Under the pieces are notes generated by a model. That model was not told where the DNA came from, made no database searches, and saw nothing but the letters and a program-made list of their open reading frames with translations. This document shows, piece after piece, positions 33,708 through 42,274 of a stretch of DNA of 51,428 bases; within the stretch, counting starts at the first letter, position 1; each line of letters starts with the position of its first letter. The position numbers were made by a program, and so were the translations under genes. The DNA is from Nitrospira sp. (GTDB lineage: Bacteria > Nitrospirota > Nitrospiria > Nitrospirales > Nitrospiraceae). The stretch lies in assembly GCA_024331095.1 (NCBI GenBank), contig JANDJE010000017.1, positions 1 to 51,428 on the forward strand, read 5' to 3'.

Positions 33708-35819
33708 ATGGTGCATTCGGTTGAAATCGAAATCGCAGGCCGCACCCTCCGGCTGGAAACGGGGAGGGTCGCCAAGCAAGCGGACGGATCGATATGGGCG
33801 TCGTACGGAGATACAGTGGTCTTGGCGACGGCCGTGGCGGCGCAGACGGCCAAGCCGGGCACGGACTTTCTCCCGCTGACCGTCGATTATCAGGAAAAAA
33901 CCTACGCGGCCGGAAAAATTCCGGGAGGGTACTTTAAACGCGAGGGGAGGCCGTCCGAGAAAGAAATACTCACGAGCCGCCTCATCGATCGTCCCTTAAG
34001 ACCGCTGTTTCCGGAAGGATACTACTTTGAAACGCAGGTGATCGCATCCGTGCTTTCAGCGGACAAGACCGGCTCGTCGGATGTGATCGGGATTACGGCC
34101 GCGGCTGCGGCCCTGGCTGTATCGCCCATTCCGTTTCTGGGGCCGGTTGCCGGTGTGAAGATCGGGCGTGTCAACGGCCGATTCATCGTGAACCCCGACC
34201 TTGACGCCATGGAAAAGAGCGAACTGCATTTGGTGGTGGCTGGGACCGCCGACGCCGTGATGATGGTGGAAGGCGGGGCCAATGAACTGCCGGAAGCCGT
34301 CATGCTCGAAGCGCTCGAGCTGGCTCACGCCGAGATTAAAAAGATCGTCGCGAAGATCTCGGAGTTGACCGAAAAAGTCGGCAATAAGAAACGAGCGGTC
34401 CAAGCAGAAGCGATCGATCCGGCATTGGCGGAAAAAGTGAAAGAGACGGTGGCGCCGTCCATTCGCGACGCCATCATGATTCCCAACAAGACGGCTCGCC
34501 AGGAGCGCTTGGATCAGGTGCTGGCGCAGGCGATCGAAAAACTCAAGGATCCGGACAATCCGGACAGCGAGCGGCATATCAGAATCGTGTTCCATGGGTT
34601 GGAGTACTCGGAAGTTCGGAATATGATCCTTGAAAAGGGAACGCGTGCGGACGGCCGAGGTCCCGCGGATATCAGGCCGATCACATGCGAAGTGGGAGTG
34701 CTCCCCCGCACGCACGGGTCCGCCCTGTTCACACGAGGTGAAACGCAAAGTCTGGCGGTGGTCACGCTTGGCACGACGGACGATGAGCAGCGGATCGACG
34801 CGTTGGAGGGCGAATATACGCGAGCCTTTATGCTCCATTACAATTTCCCGCCGTTCAGCGTCGGTGAAGCGCGTCCCCTTCGGTCGCCGGGCCGACGGGA
34901 GGTCGGCCATGGAGCCTTGGCGGAGCGAGCGTTGAGGCCGGTGATTCCCGGCAAAGAAGGTTTTCCGTACACGCTCAGGATCGTCTCGGAAATCCTTGAA
35001 TCCAATGGATCGTCTTCTATGGCGACCGTGTGTGGTGGAACTCTCGCGATGATGGACGCGGGGGTGCCGATCAAGGAACCGGTTGCTGGGATCGCGATGG
35101 GGCTTATCAAAGAAGGGGACCGCGTGATGATCCTATCCGATATTCTCGGCCTCGAGGACCATCTCGGCGATATGGATTTCAAAGTGTGCGGGACGAAAAA
35201 CGGCGTGACGGCTTTGCAGATGGACATCAAGATCGGGGGGATTACGACGGAGCTGATGCTTCGGGCGCTGGAACAGGCCCGCGTCGGACGGCTTCACATC
35301 CTGGAGCACATGAGCAAAGCGCTTTCCGGTGCTCGCCCCAACTTGTCGCCGTTCGCGCCGCGCATCTTTACGATGAAGGTCAAGCAAGACAAAATTCGGG
35401 AGATCATCGGCCAGGGCGGGAAAACGATTCGAAGTATCCAAGCCGATTGCGGCGTCAAGGTGAATGTCGAAGACAGCGGCATCGTCACGATCGCGTCTTC
35501 GGATGAGGCGTCGCTGCAAAAAGCCCGAGACATCATCGCCCGACTCACGGAAGAGGTGGAGGTCGGTAAGATCTACTTGGGCACGGTGAAAAAAATCATG
35601 GATTTCGGAGCGTTCGTCGAGGTGTTGCCGGGCGTTGACGGGTTGGTCCACATTTCGCAGTTGGCGCACCATCGGGTGAAGGCCGTGTCCGACGAGGTGG
35701 CCGAGGGCGATCAGGTGCTGGTGAAAGTGCTGGAAATCGACAAGCAGGGCAAGATTCGACTCAGCCGAAAAGATGCGATGCCGGTTCCAGGCGAGGGTGA
35801 AGGCGGTGCAAAGGGATAA
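33708..35819 (+). CDS. pnp: Polyribonucleotide nucleotidyltransferase (PNPase)
   Basis: A 703-residue PNPase of normal length: two RNase PH domains (about residues 1-230 and 300-530), a helical linker between them, a KH domain (IREIIGQGGKTIRSIQADCG, about 565-620) and an S1 domain (GKIYLGTVKKIMDFGAFVEVLPGVDGLVHISQLA). It is a phosphate-dependent 3'-5' exoribonuclease and part of RNA decay. The start has a GGAAGGAGA ribosome binding site and a 221-base leader with two hairpins. Its end overlaps the M16 peptidase start by several bases. Confidence 0.97.
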   Translation: MVHSVEIEIAGRTLRLETGRVAKQADGSIWASYGDTVVLATAVAAQTAKPGTDFLPLTVDYQEKTYAAGKIPGGYFKREGRPSEKEILTSRLIDRPLRPLFPEGYYFETQVIASVLSADKTGSSDVIGITAAAAALAVSPIPFLGPVAGVKIGRVNGRFIVNPDLDAMEKSELHLVVAGTADAVMMVEGGANELPEAVMLEALELAHAEIKKIVAKISELTEKVGNKKRAVQAEAIDPALAEKVKETVAPSIRDAIMIPNKTARQERLDQVLAQAIEKLKDPDNPDSERHIRIVFHGLEYSEVRNMILEKGTRADGRGPADIRPITCEVGVLPRTHGSALFTRGETQSLAVVTLGTTDDEQRIDALEGEYTRAFMLHYNFPPFSVGEARPLRSPGRREVGHGALAERALRPVIPGKEGFPYTLRIVSEILESNGSSSMATVCGGTLAMMDAGVPIKEPVAGIAMGLIKEGDRVMILSDILGLEDHLGDMDFKVCGTKNGVTALQMDIKIGGITTELMLRALEQARVGRLHILEHMSKALSGARPNLSPFAPRIFTMKVKQDKIREIIGQGGKTIRSIQADCGVKVNVEDSGIVTIASSDEASLQKARDIIARLTEEVEVGKIYLGTVKKIMDFGAFVEVLPGVDGLVHISQLAHHRVKAVSDEVAEGDQVLVKVLEIDKQGKIRLSRKDAMPVPGEGEGGAKG

Positions 35820-37101
35820 GCCACAAAGCGGTTCGTCGTATCGAAAACGAGTGCTCGATAACGGAATTCGGCTGGTCACCGAAAGAATCCCCACGCTCAA
35901 GTCCGTGACGGTCGGCATGTGGGTCAATGCCGGCTCCCGCGATGAAACCCCTTCGGAAGCGGGGTATTCCCACTTTCTTGAACACATGTTGTTCAAGGGA
36001 ACGGAAACTCGCTCGGCGACCGCTATTTCCCAAGAGATCGATGCGCTCGGAGGCGAAATGAACGCCTTCACCACCCGTGAGACGACGACGTTTTATGTCA
36101 AAGTGCTCGATCAGCATCTCCCTCAAGCCCTCGAACTGCTCGCGGATCTTCTATACCGATCCCGCCTCAGCCCCAAGGAAATTGAAAAAGAAAAGCAGGT
36201 CGTGCTCGAAGAAATTCGCATGGTGCAAGACGATCCGGAGGATTTGGTTCAGGAACTGCACACCGGGCTTGTGATGGGACGTCATCCTCTCAGTCGGCCG
36301 GTTCTTGGCCTGGAATCCACGATCGCCGGATTGCGACGGGACAATTTGCGCCGCTATCTTGCGATGCACTATCAACCGAAAGATATGGTGCTTGCCGTCG
36401 CAGGAAATTTCGACCAAAACCGCCTGGACAGGGCGATCGATCGTTTCTTTGGAACTCACTGCTCTTCCGTCTCTTCCGATGGCGCCAACGGACGAAAACG
36501 CTGGCCGCCGGAGATTTGCGGCGGCGTGGTTCTCAAGCGCAAACCGCTGGAACAGGTGCATCTCTGCGTCGGGCTCAAAGGGGTTGCCGCCGGCCATAAG
36601 GACCGCTACGCGGTGTATGCGTTGAATACCGTTCTCGGCGGCAGCGTGAGCTCTCGTCTTTTCCAAGAAGTTCGCGAGAAACGAGGACTGGCCTACTCGA
36701 TTTATTCGTTTTTATCCGGATACTCCGATGGGGGGACTCTTACGATCTATGCCGGAACCAGAGCTCGGGAAGTGGAACGTGTGCTTGACGTGATCAGGCG
36801 GGAAATCAAGAAAATTGCGACTCACGGCATTGAAAGGGAAGAACTGAGGCGAGCGAAGGAGCAAATGAAAGGCAGTTTGATGCTTAGCCTGGAAAGCTCA
36901 CACAGCCGGATGAACAAACTCGCCAAAGACGAGCTGATCACCGGCCAGCACACAAGTCTCGAACAAATGCTGATGGATATCGACGAACTCTCTCAACCGC
37001 GCGTGGCTCATGTCGCCCGAAATCTCTTTGATCAGAAGACCCTGGCCATCACGTGTTTGGGGCCTCTCTCGTCACGCCAAGCGACCGTACTGAGGCAGTA
37101 A
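35806..37101 (+). CDS. M16 family zinc peptidase
   Basis: A 431-residue insulinase-family peptidase. The inverted zinc motif HxxEH is HFLEH (His56, Glu59, His60), and a second Glu ligand follows in EKEKQVVLEEI. A C-terminal non-catalytic half has SVSSRLFQEVREKRGLAYSIYSF, the typical RxxxGLAY element. It resembles the processing-peptidase-like YmxG/PqqL group and is often encoded after pnp. The start is a GTG at 35806 (GTG 35797 is an alternative), inside the pnp end, so the two are translationally coupled. No signal peptide is seen, so it is cytoplasmic. Substrate unknown. Confidence 0.9.
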   Translation: MQRDKPQSGSSYRKRVLDNGIRLVTERIPTLKSVTVGMWVNAGSRDETPSEAGYSHFLEHMLFKGTETRSATAISQEIDALGGEMNAFTTRETTTFYVKVLDQHLPQALELLADLLYRSRLSPKEIEKEKQVVLEEIRMVQDDPEDLVQELHTGLVMGRHPLSRPVLGLESTIAGLRRDNLRRYLAMHYQPKDMVLAVAGNFDQNRLDRAIDRFFGTHCSSVSSDGANGRKRWPPEICGGVVLKRKPLEQVHLCVGLKGVAAGHKDRYAVYALNTVLGGSVSSRLFQEVREKRGLAYSIYSFLSGYSDGGTLTIYAGTRAREVERVLDVIRREIKKIATHGIEREELRRAKEQMKGSLMLSLESSHSRMNKLAKDELITGQHTSLEQMLMDIDELSQPRVAHVARNLFDQKTLAITCLGPLSSRQATVLRQ

Positions 37102-37155
37102 AAGTGGTCGAAAAAGATTCCAGAACTGATGGACCGAGAAAGTCATTGTAACCGA

Positions 37156-37185
37156 TTGATTTTCAAGACTTCACGGTGCTATAGT
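37156..37185 (+). promoter_or_regulatory. Candidate promoter for the exported-protein pair
   Basis: TTGATT at 37156-37161 and TATAGT at 37180-37185, 18 bases apart, inside an interval that is visibly richer in A and T. A second TTGACA at 37214-37219 has only a weak -10 partner. Either would give a leader of about 160-210 bases before the gene at 37404; the rest of 37102-37403 holds no gene. Confidence 0.42.
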
Positions 37186-37403
37186 CGGCAAAGCGTGGGT
37201 GGGAAACATTTCCTTGACATAAAGGCAAGGTTTCAGTACCGTTCCACCGCGATCTGTTTGCTTGAAAACTCGATCGTGAAAAGGCGCTGATGAAGAAAAA
37301 GATGAAGAAAATAGTGGATGTCGGGCCCTAGTGTAAATCTGTGAATGGCCTGCCCCAAGAGAAGAAATTGCCATACCGGCACTCGTTGTAAGGAGGGACG
37401 AAA

Positions 37404-37919
37404 ATGAAAAGGGCACTCATACTAGCTGCCATGGGGACGTTCCTAGCAACAGCATTCTTAACGGCTGAATCCGTGCTCGCTGACGGAAGCGTGGAGCGCA
37501 TCGGAATTGCCGACGCCGTCGTGGGCGGCAAGCCTCTCAAGGCCGAATCCCCGCTCAAAACACTTCAAGGGCGGGTGTGGTCACAGTGGGCCGATAATCC
37601 TGATGGTGAACTTCTTTTCGGTATCCAGTATTGGAATTCCGGAGAGCCTGCTTCCGGGACTCCGTCGGGGCGGTCTTCAACCATGCTGGATGTCAAGCCT
37701 CCGGACCCGTTGTTCACGTGCTGTGCATGGGGGTTTGTCGGAGGCGTTGATAAGAACAACCCATACTCCGGCTGGTACCACGCCGCCACTACGGTTCGTC
37801 TGGCGGTCAAAGACAAGGCGTTGATGGATAAAATCATCAAGGCCTCACAGGAGCTTGTAGCCATGGAAGTAACCTTAGATGGTCGGACGATTACCGGCTT
37901 TAAAGTGTTGAAAGACTAA
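37404..37919 (+). CDS. Exported protein of unknown family, first of a pair
   Basis: A 171-residue protein with a clear signal peptide (KRALILAAMGTFLATAFLTAESVLA, cleavage near residue 26). The family is not recognised. The mature part contains TLQGRVWSQWADNPDGELLFGIQYWNS, an adjacent Cys pair (Cys106-Cys107 in LFTCCAWGFVGG) and a Trp/Tyr-rich GWYHAATTVRLAV strand. The TLQGRV motif recurs in the next gene, so the two may share a domain or partner. A GGAGGG ribosome binding site suggests strong translation. It probably acts in the periplasm; the Cys pair could bind metal or form a disulfide. Confidence 0.68.
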   Translation: MKRALILAAMGTFLATAFLTAESVLADGSVERIGIADAVVGGKPLKAESPLKTLQGRVWSQWADNPDGELLFGIQYWNSGEPASGTPSGRSSTMLDVKPPDPLFTCCAWGFVGGVDKNNPYSGWYHAATTVRLAVKDKALMDKIIKASQELVAMEVTLDGRTITGFKVLKD

Positions 37920-37963
37920 AAAGCGCTTGTTTGTATAGGCGCGACCTTTTAAAGGAGGAAAAG

Positions 37964-38620
37964 GTGAGGATGATGAGGCTCAAGAAACAAAGCGGAATGC
38001 TCCTGGCCGCGGCTCTCTTGCTGGCCGGAACAACTTCGACGACATGGGCCATTGAGTCGTTTCAAGAAAGGTTTGAGTGGGGGGACATGAGCAAACCTAC
38101 CACTCTTCAAGGTCGGGTCATCGTGCTTGATCCCTATGATGAAGCCGTCTGGATCAATATCGCCGTGTACGGTGGAAATGCCGAGAGCGGACTTTGGTGG
38201 CAGAAGGTGCATCCGGGTAAAACACTTAAGTTCTATGCGGAAAAGGGAGCGTGGGATGAATTGAAAAAAATGGGCCGCGTTCATGCCGGCCCTGCCGCAG
38301 CCAAAGAGGTGCCGCCGGGCAGTACGACGGATCTCGTTGAGTTTGTGGCCGTTGAAAAAGAACAAAACCATCGAGTGATCTTGTCGGTCAAGAAACTTCC
38401 GGAAGTGACCGGTGCTCCGGGAAAGCCTCTGAGTATCTCGGCGCTTCAGTTCAAAGAATGCCAGGGAAAGCACGAGTTAGAACCGACTTGCGCTAAGGCA
38501 AAGGCAGGATTAAATACCTTTAGTGTTGAGCCGGTCATGCAATACGACGTGATGCTTCCGGGCGGGAAACCGGTTGGTGGGTTGATTCCTTGGACGGCAC
38601 AGTACAATATGCCGCACTGA
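37964..38620 (+). CDS. Exported protein of unknown family, second of a pair
   Basis: A 218-residue protein from the GTG at 37964, five bases after AGGAGG; ATG 37970 is an alternative. It has a signal peptide (SGMLLAAALLLAGTTSTTWA), then FQERFEWGDMSKPTTLQGRVIVLDPYDEAVWINIAVYGG. The TLQGRV segment is shared with the gene upstream. A Cys pair sits at KECQGKHELEPTCAKAK. The C-terminal part ends in GGLIPWTAQYNMPH. No family is recognised. It lies 44 bases after the first gene, on the same transcript, and is followed by a strong terminator, so the two form an isolated operon. A role in the cell envelope is likely but its nature is unknown. Confidence 0.68.
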   Translation: MRMMRLKKQSGMLLAAALLLAGTTSTTWAIESFQERFEWGDMSKPTTLQGRVIVLDPYDEAVWINIAVYGGNAESGLWWQKVHPGKTLKFYAEKGAWDELKKMGRVHAGPAAAKEVPPGSTTDLVEFVAVEKEQNHRVILSVKKLPEVTGAPGKPLSISALQFKECQGKHELEPTCAKAKAGLNTFSVEPVMQYDVMLPGGKPVGGLIPWTAQYNMPH

Positions 38621-38640
38621 AAGAAATCTGAAGTTTGAGT

Positions 38641-38680
38641 AAAGGGCGACCTTCCCAAAGGAAGGTCGCCCTTTCTTTTT
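38641..38680 (+). terminator. Strong rho-independent terminator of the exported-protein operon
   Basis: A 15-base perfect stem (38641-38655 with 38660-38674, arms AAAGGGCGACCTTCC and GGAAGGTCGCCCTTT) around CAAA, followed by CTTTTT. It ends the operon and separates it from the convergent mutS. Confidence 0.93.
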
Positions 38681-38749
38681 CATCTCTGGGAAATTACACA
38701 TGACGGTTGACCGTTCTTCTCCCCCGCATGGTGAAGAGAGCGAGAGATG

Positions 38750-41326
38750 TTACGGGGCGAACAGGTCCATCTGTTTTTCTCTCTCGGTCAAAAAATGGGG
38801 TTGCGGGGAGGGTTGTCGCAGGCAGTTTGAAGAGCCACCATCTCGTCGAGTAAGACCAGTTTCCGGTTCCTCCAACTGAGATAAGATGGCGGTCGCCCGC
38901 TCGATCACGCAATCGGGCAATCCCGCCAGCTTGGCGACATGGATGCCGTAACTTCGATCGGCTCCTCCTTCAATGATTTTATGAAGGAAGATCACGTCCC
39001 CATCCCGCTCCTGCACCGCCACGCGATAGTTTTTGATTCCCTCCCGCTGAAGCGCAAGTTGAGCCAATTCGTGGTAGTGGGTTGCGAAGAGTGTGCGAGC
39101 CCCCAACTTTCCTCGGTCGTGGATGTACTCGGCCACGGCCCACGCGATGCTCAGACCATCGTAGGTGCTTGTTCCGCGGCCGATCTCATCGAGGAGGATC
39201 AGGCTTCGCCGAGTTGCATTGTTGAGGATATGTGCGGTTTCGACCATTTCCACCATGAAGGTACTGAGGCCACCGGACAGATTATCCGAGGCGCCGACGC
39301 GAGTGAAAATGCGATCCACGACACCGATGTGCGCGGAAGTCGCCGGCACGAAACTCCCCAGTTGCGCCATTAAGACGATCAAGGCCACCTGCCGAAGATA
39401 GGTGCTTTTCCCCGCCATGTTCGGGCCGGTCAGAATAAGCAATCGATTGTCTTCGAGATCAAGCATCGTGTCATTCGACACGAAGGACCGATCATCTCGA
39501 AGCTGTTCAACGATCGGATGGCGACCTTCTCGTATGACAATGCGCCCACTGGTATCGACGAACGGCTTCGTGTAGCGATGCAAAGCGGCGGTTTCTGCAA
39601 GTCCGGCGATCACATCGATCAGCGCAAGTTGCGCCGCGATTTTTTCCAACCGATGGGCCTCCGCGGATAATCGACCCAACACGATCCCGAAGACCTCTTG
39701 TTCCAATGCCGCCAGTTTGACGTCGGCGGTCGTGATCCGCTCCTCCAAGGCGCGTAATTCCTGAGTCATGAATCGTTCGGCGCCGACCAGGGTCTGCTTC
39801 CGAATATAATCGGGCGGCACGCGATGAAGGTTGGATTTTGTCACTTCAATGTAATAGCCGTGGACTTGATTGTAGCGAACTTTTAACGAATCGATTCCTG
39901 TCCTGATACGTTCGTTGCCTTCAAGGTCGGCGATCCATTGCTTCCCGTCCTTACTTGCTTGACGCCATTCATCGATTTCCGGGTGGTAACCGTCCTTGAT
40001 GATGTTGGAATCTCGAGTCGAGAGTGGAGCATCGGGATGAATGGCCTGTTCGATGACATCGTGAAGGTCCTTCCCATCGTCTGAAGACTTTCGGATCTCC
40101 GCCACTAACGAGCTTTGCAAAGAATCGAGAAGAGCAAACAACGTCGGCAACACGCTCAGCGATTTTTTCAACGCCAACAACTCACGGGGGGTGCTGTAGC
40201 CAAGTACGATGCGGCTACCGAGGCGTGCCACGTCCTGCACATCCTTCAGGCAGGCGCGAATGGCCGTTCGGTCTTCCCATCGATCTTTAAGCTCGCCCAC
40301 GGCCTCGTGCCTTGCCCGAATTTGGTCGCAGTCAACCAACGGCCTGACGATCCACTCGCGCAGCAAACGGGCGCCCATGGCCGTCGACGTGCGGTCGAGC
40401 ATGGAAATCAAATCGGCCTTCATAGAGCGGGATCCATCTTGAACGGGGGCCATCGGTCTGAGAAGTTCCAGATTGCGGATCGTCGAACCATCGAGATGCA
40501 TGAACTCCTTGCTCCGCCGGACGGCAAGGCGGCGAATATGTGTCGAAGGGGCGCCGGGTTGACTTTCTCGAACATACTGAAGCACGGCCCCGGCCGCCTC
40601 TATGCCGGCGGTAAGGTCTTGACAGCCGAACACGTCAAGCGACGGAACGCCAAATTGGTCGAGCAACAATCGGATGCTCGTTTGTCGATCGAAGGAAGAC
40701 GGGTGTCGCTCGCACAAGCGGGCCGCTTTCACCCTGTCGATCCACATCCTTGCCTCTTCGGCAAAGCCGCTTGGAAGCAAGACCTCGCGAGGTTCAAGCC
40801 TCGACAACTCATCCGATACCAATGAAATTGCATGGGAGCCGTGAAATTCCGTGACCCAAAACTCTCCCGTTGAGACGTCAATCGCCGCCAATCCAATTAG
40901 CGTCGGTCGGTCGGTGTTCGATCGGAATGACAGCGCGGAGAGATAATTTGACTCGTTGGGCGCAAGCAAGTCCGTATCAACCAGGGTCCCCGGCGTATAC
41001 AGACGGACGACCTCACGACGGACAAGGCCCTTCGCCGTTTTAGGATCTTCGACTTGCTCGCAAAGCGCAACGGTTTTTCCTGCCTTCAGCAGCTTGGCAA
41101 TGTAGCCGGTCGCGGCATGGTGAGGGACCCCGCAGAGTGGGACCGGCTGAGGACTCTGTTTATCGCGGGATGTCAAGGCAATAGAAAGGAGCCGCGAGGC
41201 TGTTTCCGCGTCCTCGAAAAACATCTCATAGAAATCACCGACACGAAAAAACAGAATCGCGAGGGGATAGCGGTGCTTGATTTCTCTGTACTGACGCATG
41301 AGGGGCGTCAAGTCTTCATCGTTCAT
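38750..41326 (-). CDS. mutS: DNA mismatch repair protein MutS
   Basis: An 858-residue MutS. The mismatch-binding N-terminal domain starts with PLMRQYREIKHRYPLAILFFRVGDFYEMF (the Phe-x-Glu motif is FYE). A connector and long lever helices follow, then the ABC-type ATPase with P-loop GPNMAGKST (about residues 634-642), the STFMVEM loop and DEIGRGTSTYDG. It recognises base mismatches and recruits MutL. The start at 41326 fits the family; the in-frame extension to 41569 is an artefact. The LapA-like gene runs 11 bases into the mutS start. mutL is not in the window. Confidence 0.98.
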   Translation of the reverse strand: MNDEDLTPLMRQYREIKHRYPLAILFFRVGDFYEMFFEDAETASRLLSIALTSRDKQSPQPVPLCGVPHHAATGYIAKLLKAGKTVALCEQVEDPKTAKGLVRREVVRLYTPGTLVDTDLLAPNESNYLSALSFRSNTDRPTLIGLAAIDVSTGEFWVTEFHGSHAISLVSDELSRLEPREVLLPSGFAEEARMWIDRVKAARLCERHPSSFDRQTSIRLLLDQFGVPSLDVFGCQDLTAGIEAAGAVLQYVRESQPGAPSTHIRRLAVRRSKEFMHLDGSTIRNLELLRPMAPVQDGSRSMKADLISMLDRTSTAMGARLLREWIVRPLVDCDQIRARHEAVGELKDRWEDRTAIRACLKDVQDVARLGSRIVLGYSTPRELLALKKSLSVLPTLFALLDSLQSSLVAEIRKSSDDGKDLHDVIEQAIHPDAPLSTRDSNIIKDGYHPEIDEWRQASKDGKQWIADLEGNERIRTGIDSLKVRYNQVHGYYIEVTKSNLHRVPPDYIRKQTLVGAERFMTQELRALEERITTADVKLAALEQEVFGIVLGRLSAEAHRLEKIAAQLALIDVIAGLAETAALHRYTKPFVDTSGRIVIREGRHPIVEQLRDDRSFVSNDTMLDLEDNRLLILTGPNMAGKSTYLRQVALIVLMAQLGSFVPATSAHIGVVDRIFTRVGASDNLSGGLSTFMVEMVETAHILNNATRRSLILLDEIGRGTSTYDGLSIAWAVAEYIHDRGKLGARTLFATHYHELAQLALQREGIKNYRVAVQERDGDVIFLHKIIEGGADRSYGIHVAKLAGLPDCVIERATAILSQLEEPETGLTRRDGGSSNCLRQPSPQPHFLTEREKQMDLFAP

Positions 41327-41663
41327 CGGTATGGTCCTGGGGATGTTCAGGGGCAGAAGGGCTTGGCGGTCGAACGGACAATTTTTCGAACGACTGCCGG
41401 AGACGTTCCAGATCGACCTCCGCTTCTTGAAGCGCGCGCGTCTTCCGGCGAAGCTCGATTCGCCCTCGGATCCACGGTGGAAACAACAAGATGCCGGCGA
41501 CCAGCAGGCCGACGACAAAACCCGCCAAAATTGGCTTGTACACCGGCGTCGATTCCTCCAACAGCCCAAAGAAATACCGGAGCGTCACCTCCTGCTCCTG
41601 GTTCTGGAGAAAAAACGCCAGCGATAGGAGCAACAAAATTCCGACAAGAATGACGCGAATCAT
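41316..41663 (-). CDS. LapA/DUF1049-like small membrane protein
   Basis: A 115-residue protein of the LapA (DUF1049) type: two transmembrane segments (MIRVILVGILLLLSLAFFLQN and PILAGFVVGLLVAGILLFPPW) and a C-terminal charged coiled coil (RGRIELRRKTRALQEAEVDLERLRQ). In E. coli LapA works with LapB in lipopolysaccharide assembly and LpxC turnover. Here the pairing partner is not adjacent. The ATG overlaps the tsaE stop by four bases and the C-terminus overlaps mutS by 11 bases, so all are co-transcribed. Confidence 0.8.
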   Translation of the reverse strand: MIRVILVGILLLLSLAFFLQNQEQEVTLRYFFGLLEESTPVYKPILAGFVVGLLVAGILLFPPWIRGRIELRRKTRALQEAEVDLERLRQSFEKLSVRPPSPSAPEHPQDHTDER

Positions 41664-42274
41664 CGATCGGACGCCTTTCCTTGAGCCGCACGGCGGGATT
41701 TGAAGGATCTTGATCGCCGTCTGCTCGATGTCCACGATCGCCTGATACGGAGGAGAAGATCGGCCGACCGCGGGCCGGTGGCTTTCAATGCGGCCCGTCG
41801 TCGCGTCGGACTCCAGTGCCACAGGCAAATGTCGAGGTGGTCTTGGGGAAGCAGAAAAGGGAAACGGTCGGCCCATTCCACGGCTGTCACGCTGAATTCG
41901 GTAAAATAGCCCGATAATCCGATGGTCTCGGCTTCGGCCGGTTTCTTCAGCCGGTACAGATCAAGATGCAAAAAGGGAAGTCGGCCCTGATATTCGTGAA
42001 CGAGAACGAAAGTCGGACTACTGACAGTCGCCGATGCGACGCCGAGACCGGTCGCGATCCCGCGCACTAACGCGGTTTTGCCTGAGCCGAGTTCACCCGT
42101 CAACGCCAATACGTCCCCCTCACGCAAAACCCGCCCGATGGTTTGTCCTAAGACATGAGTCCGGGCCGGCGAAAGGAGAAGAAGTTCCAACACGTCGAGA
42201 CCCTTGGCTCTAGACGCATGTTTCACCGAAGGAGTCACGCGTGGACGGGTCGGCGACGTTGCATTACGACTCAT
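41660..42274 (-). CDS. tsaE: tRNA t6A ATPase TsaE
   Basis: A 204-residue protein with the TsaE core: Walker A GELGSGKT (residues 60-67), SSPTFVLVHEYQGRLPFLHLDLYRL and ITAVEWADRF-like strand (VTAVEWADRFPFLLPQDHLDI). TsaE is the ATPase needed with TsaB and TsaD to make t6A at position 37 of ANN-decoding tRNAs. The N-terminal 35 residues and the Arg/Ser-rich C-terminal tail (SSRRRSRSFKSRRAAQG) are extra to the usual 150-residue length. It overlaps nnr by 11 bases and the LapA-like gene by four. Confidence 0.9.
   Translation of the reverse strand: MSRNATSPTRPRVTPSVKHASRAKGLDVLELLLLSPARTHVLGQTIGRVLREGDVLALTGELGSGKTALVRGIATGLGVASATVSSPTFVLVHEYQGRLPFLHLDLYRLKKPAEAETIGLSGYFTEFSVTAVEWADRFPFLLPQDHLDICLWHWSPTRRRAALKATGPRSADLLLRIRRSWTSSRRRSRSFKSRRAAQGKASDR

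Noticed and set aside
37214..37242. TTGACA as the main promoter of the exported-protein pair
   Set aside because: The -35 is perfect, but the hexamer 17 bases on (TACCGT) is a poor -10; the TTGATT/TATAGT pair just upstream is more balanced.
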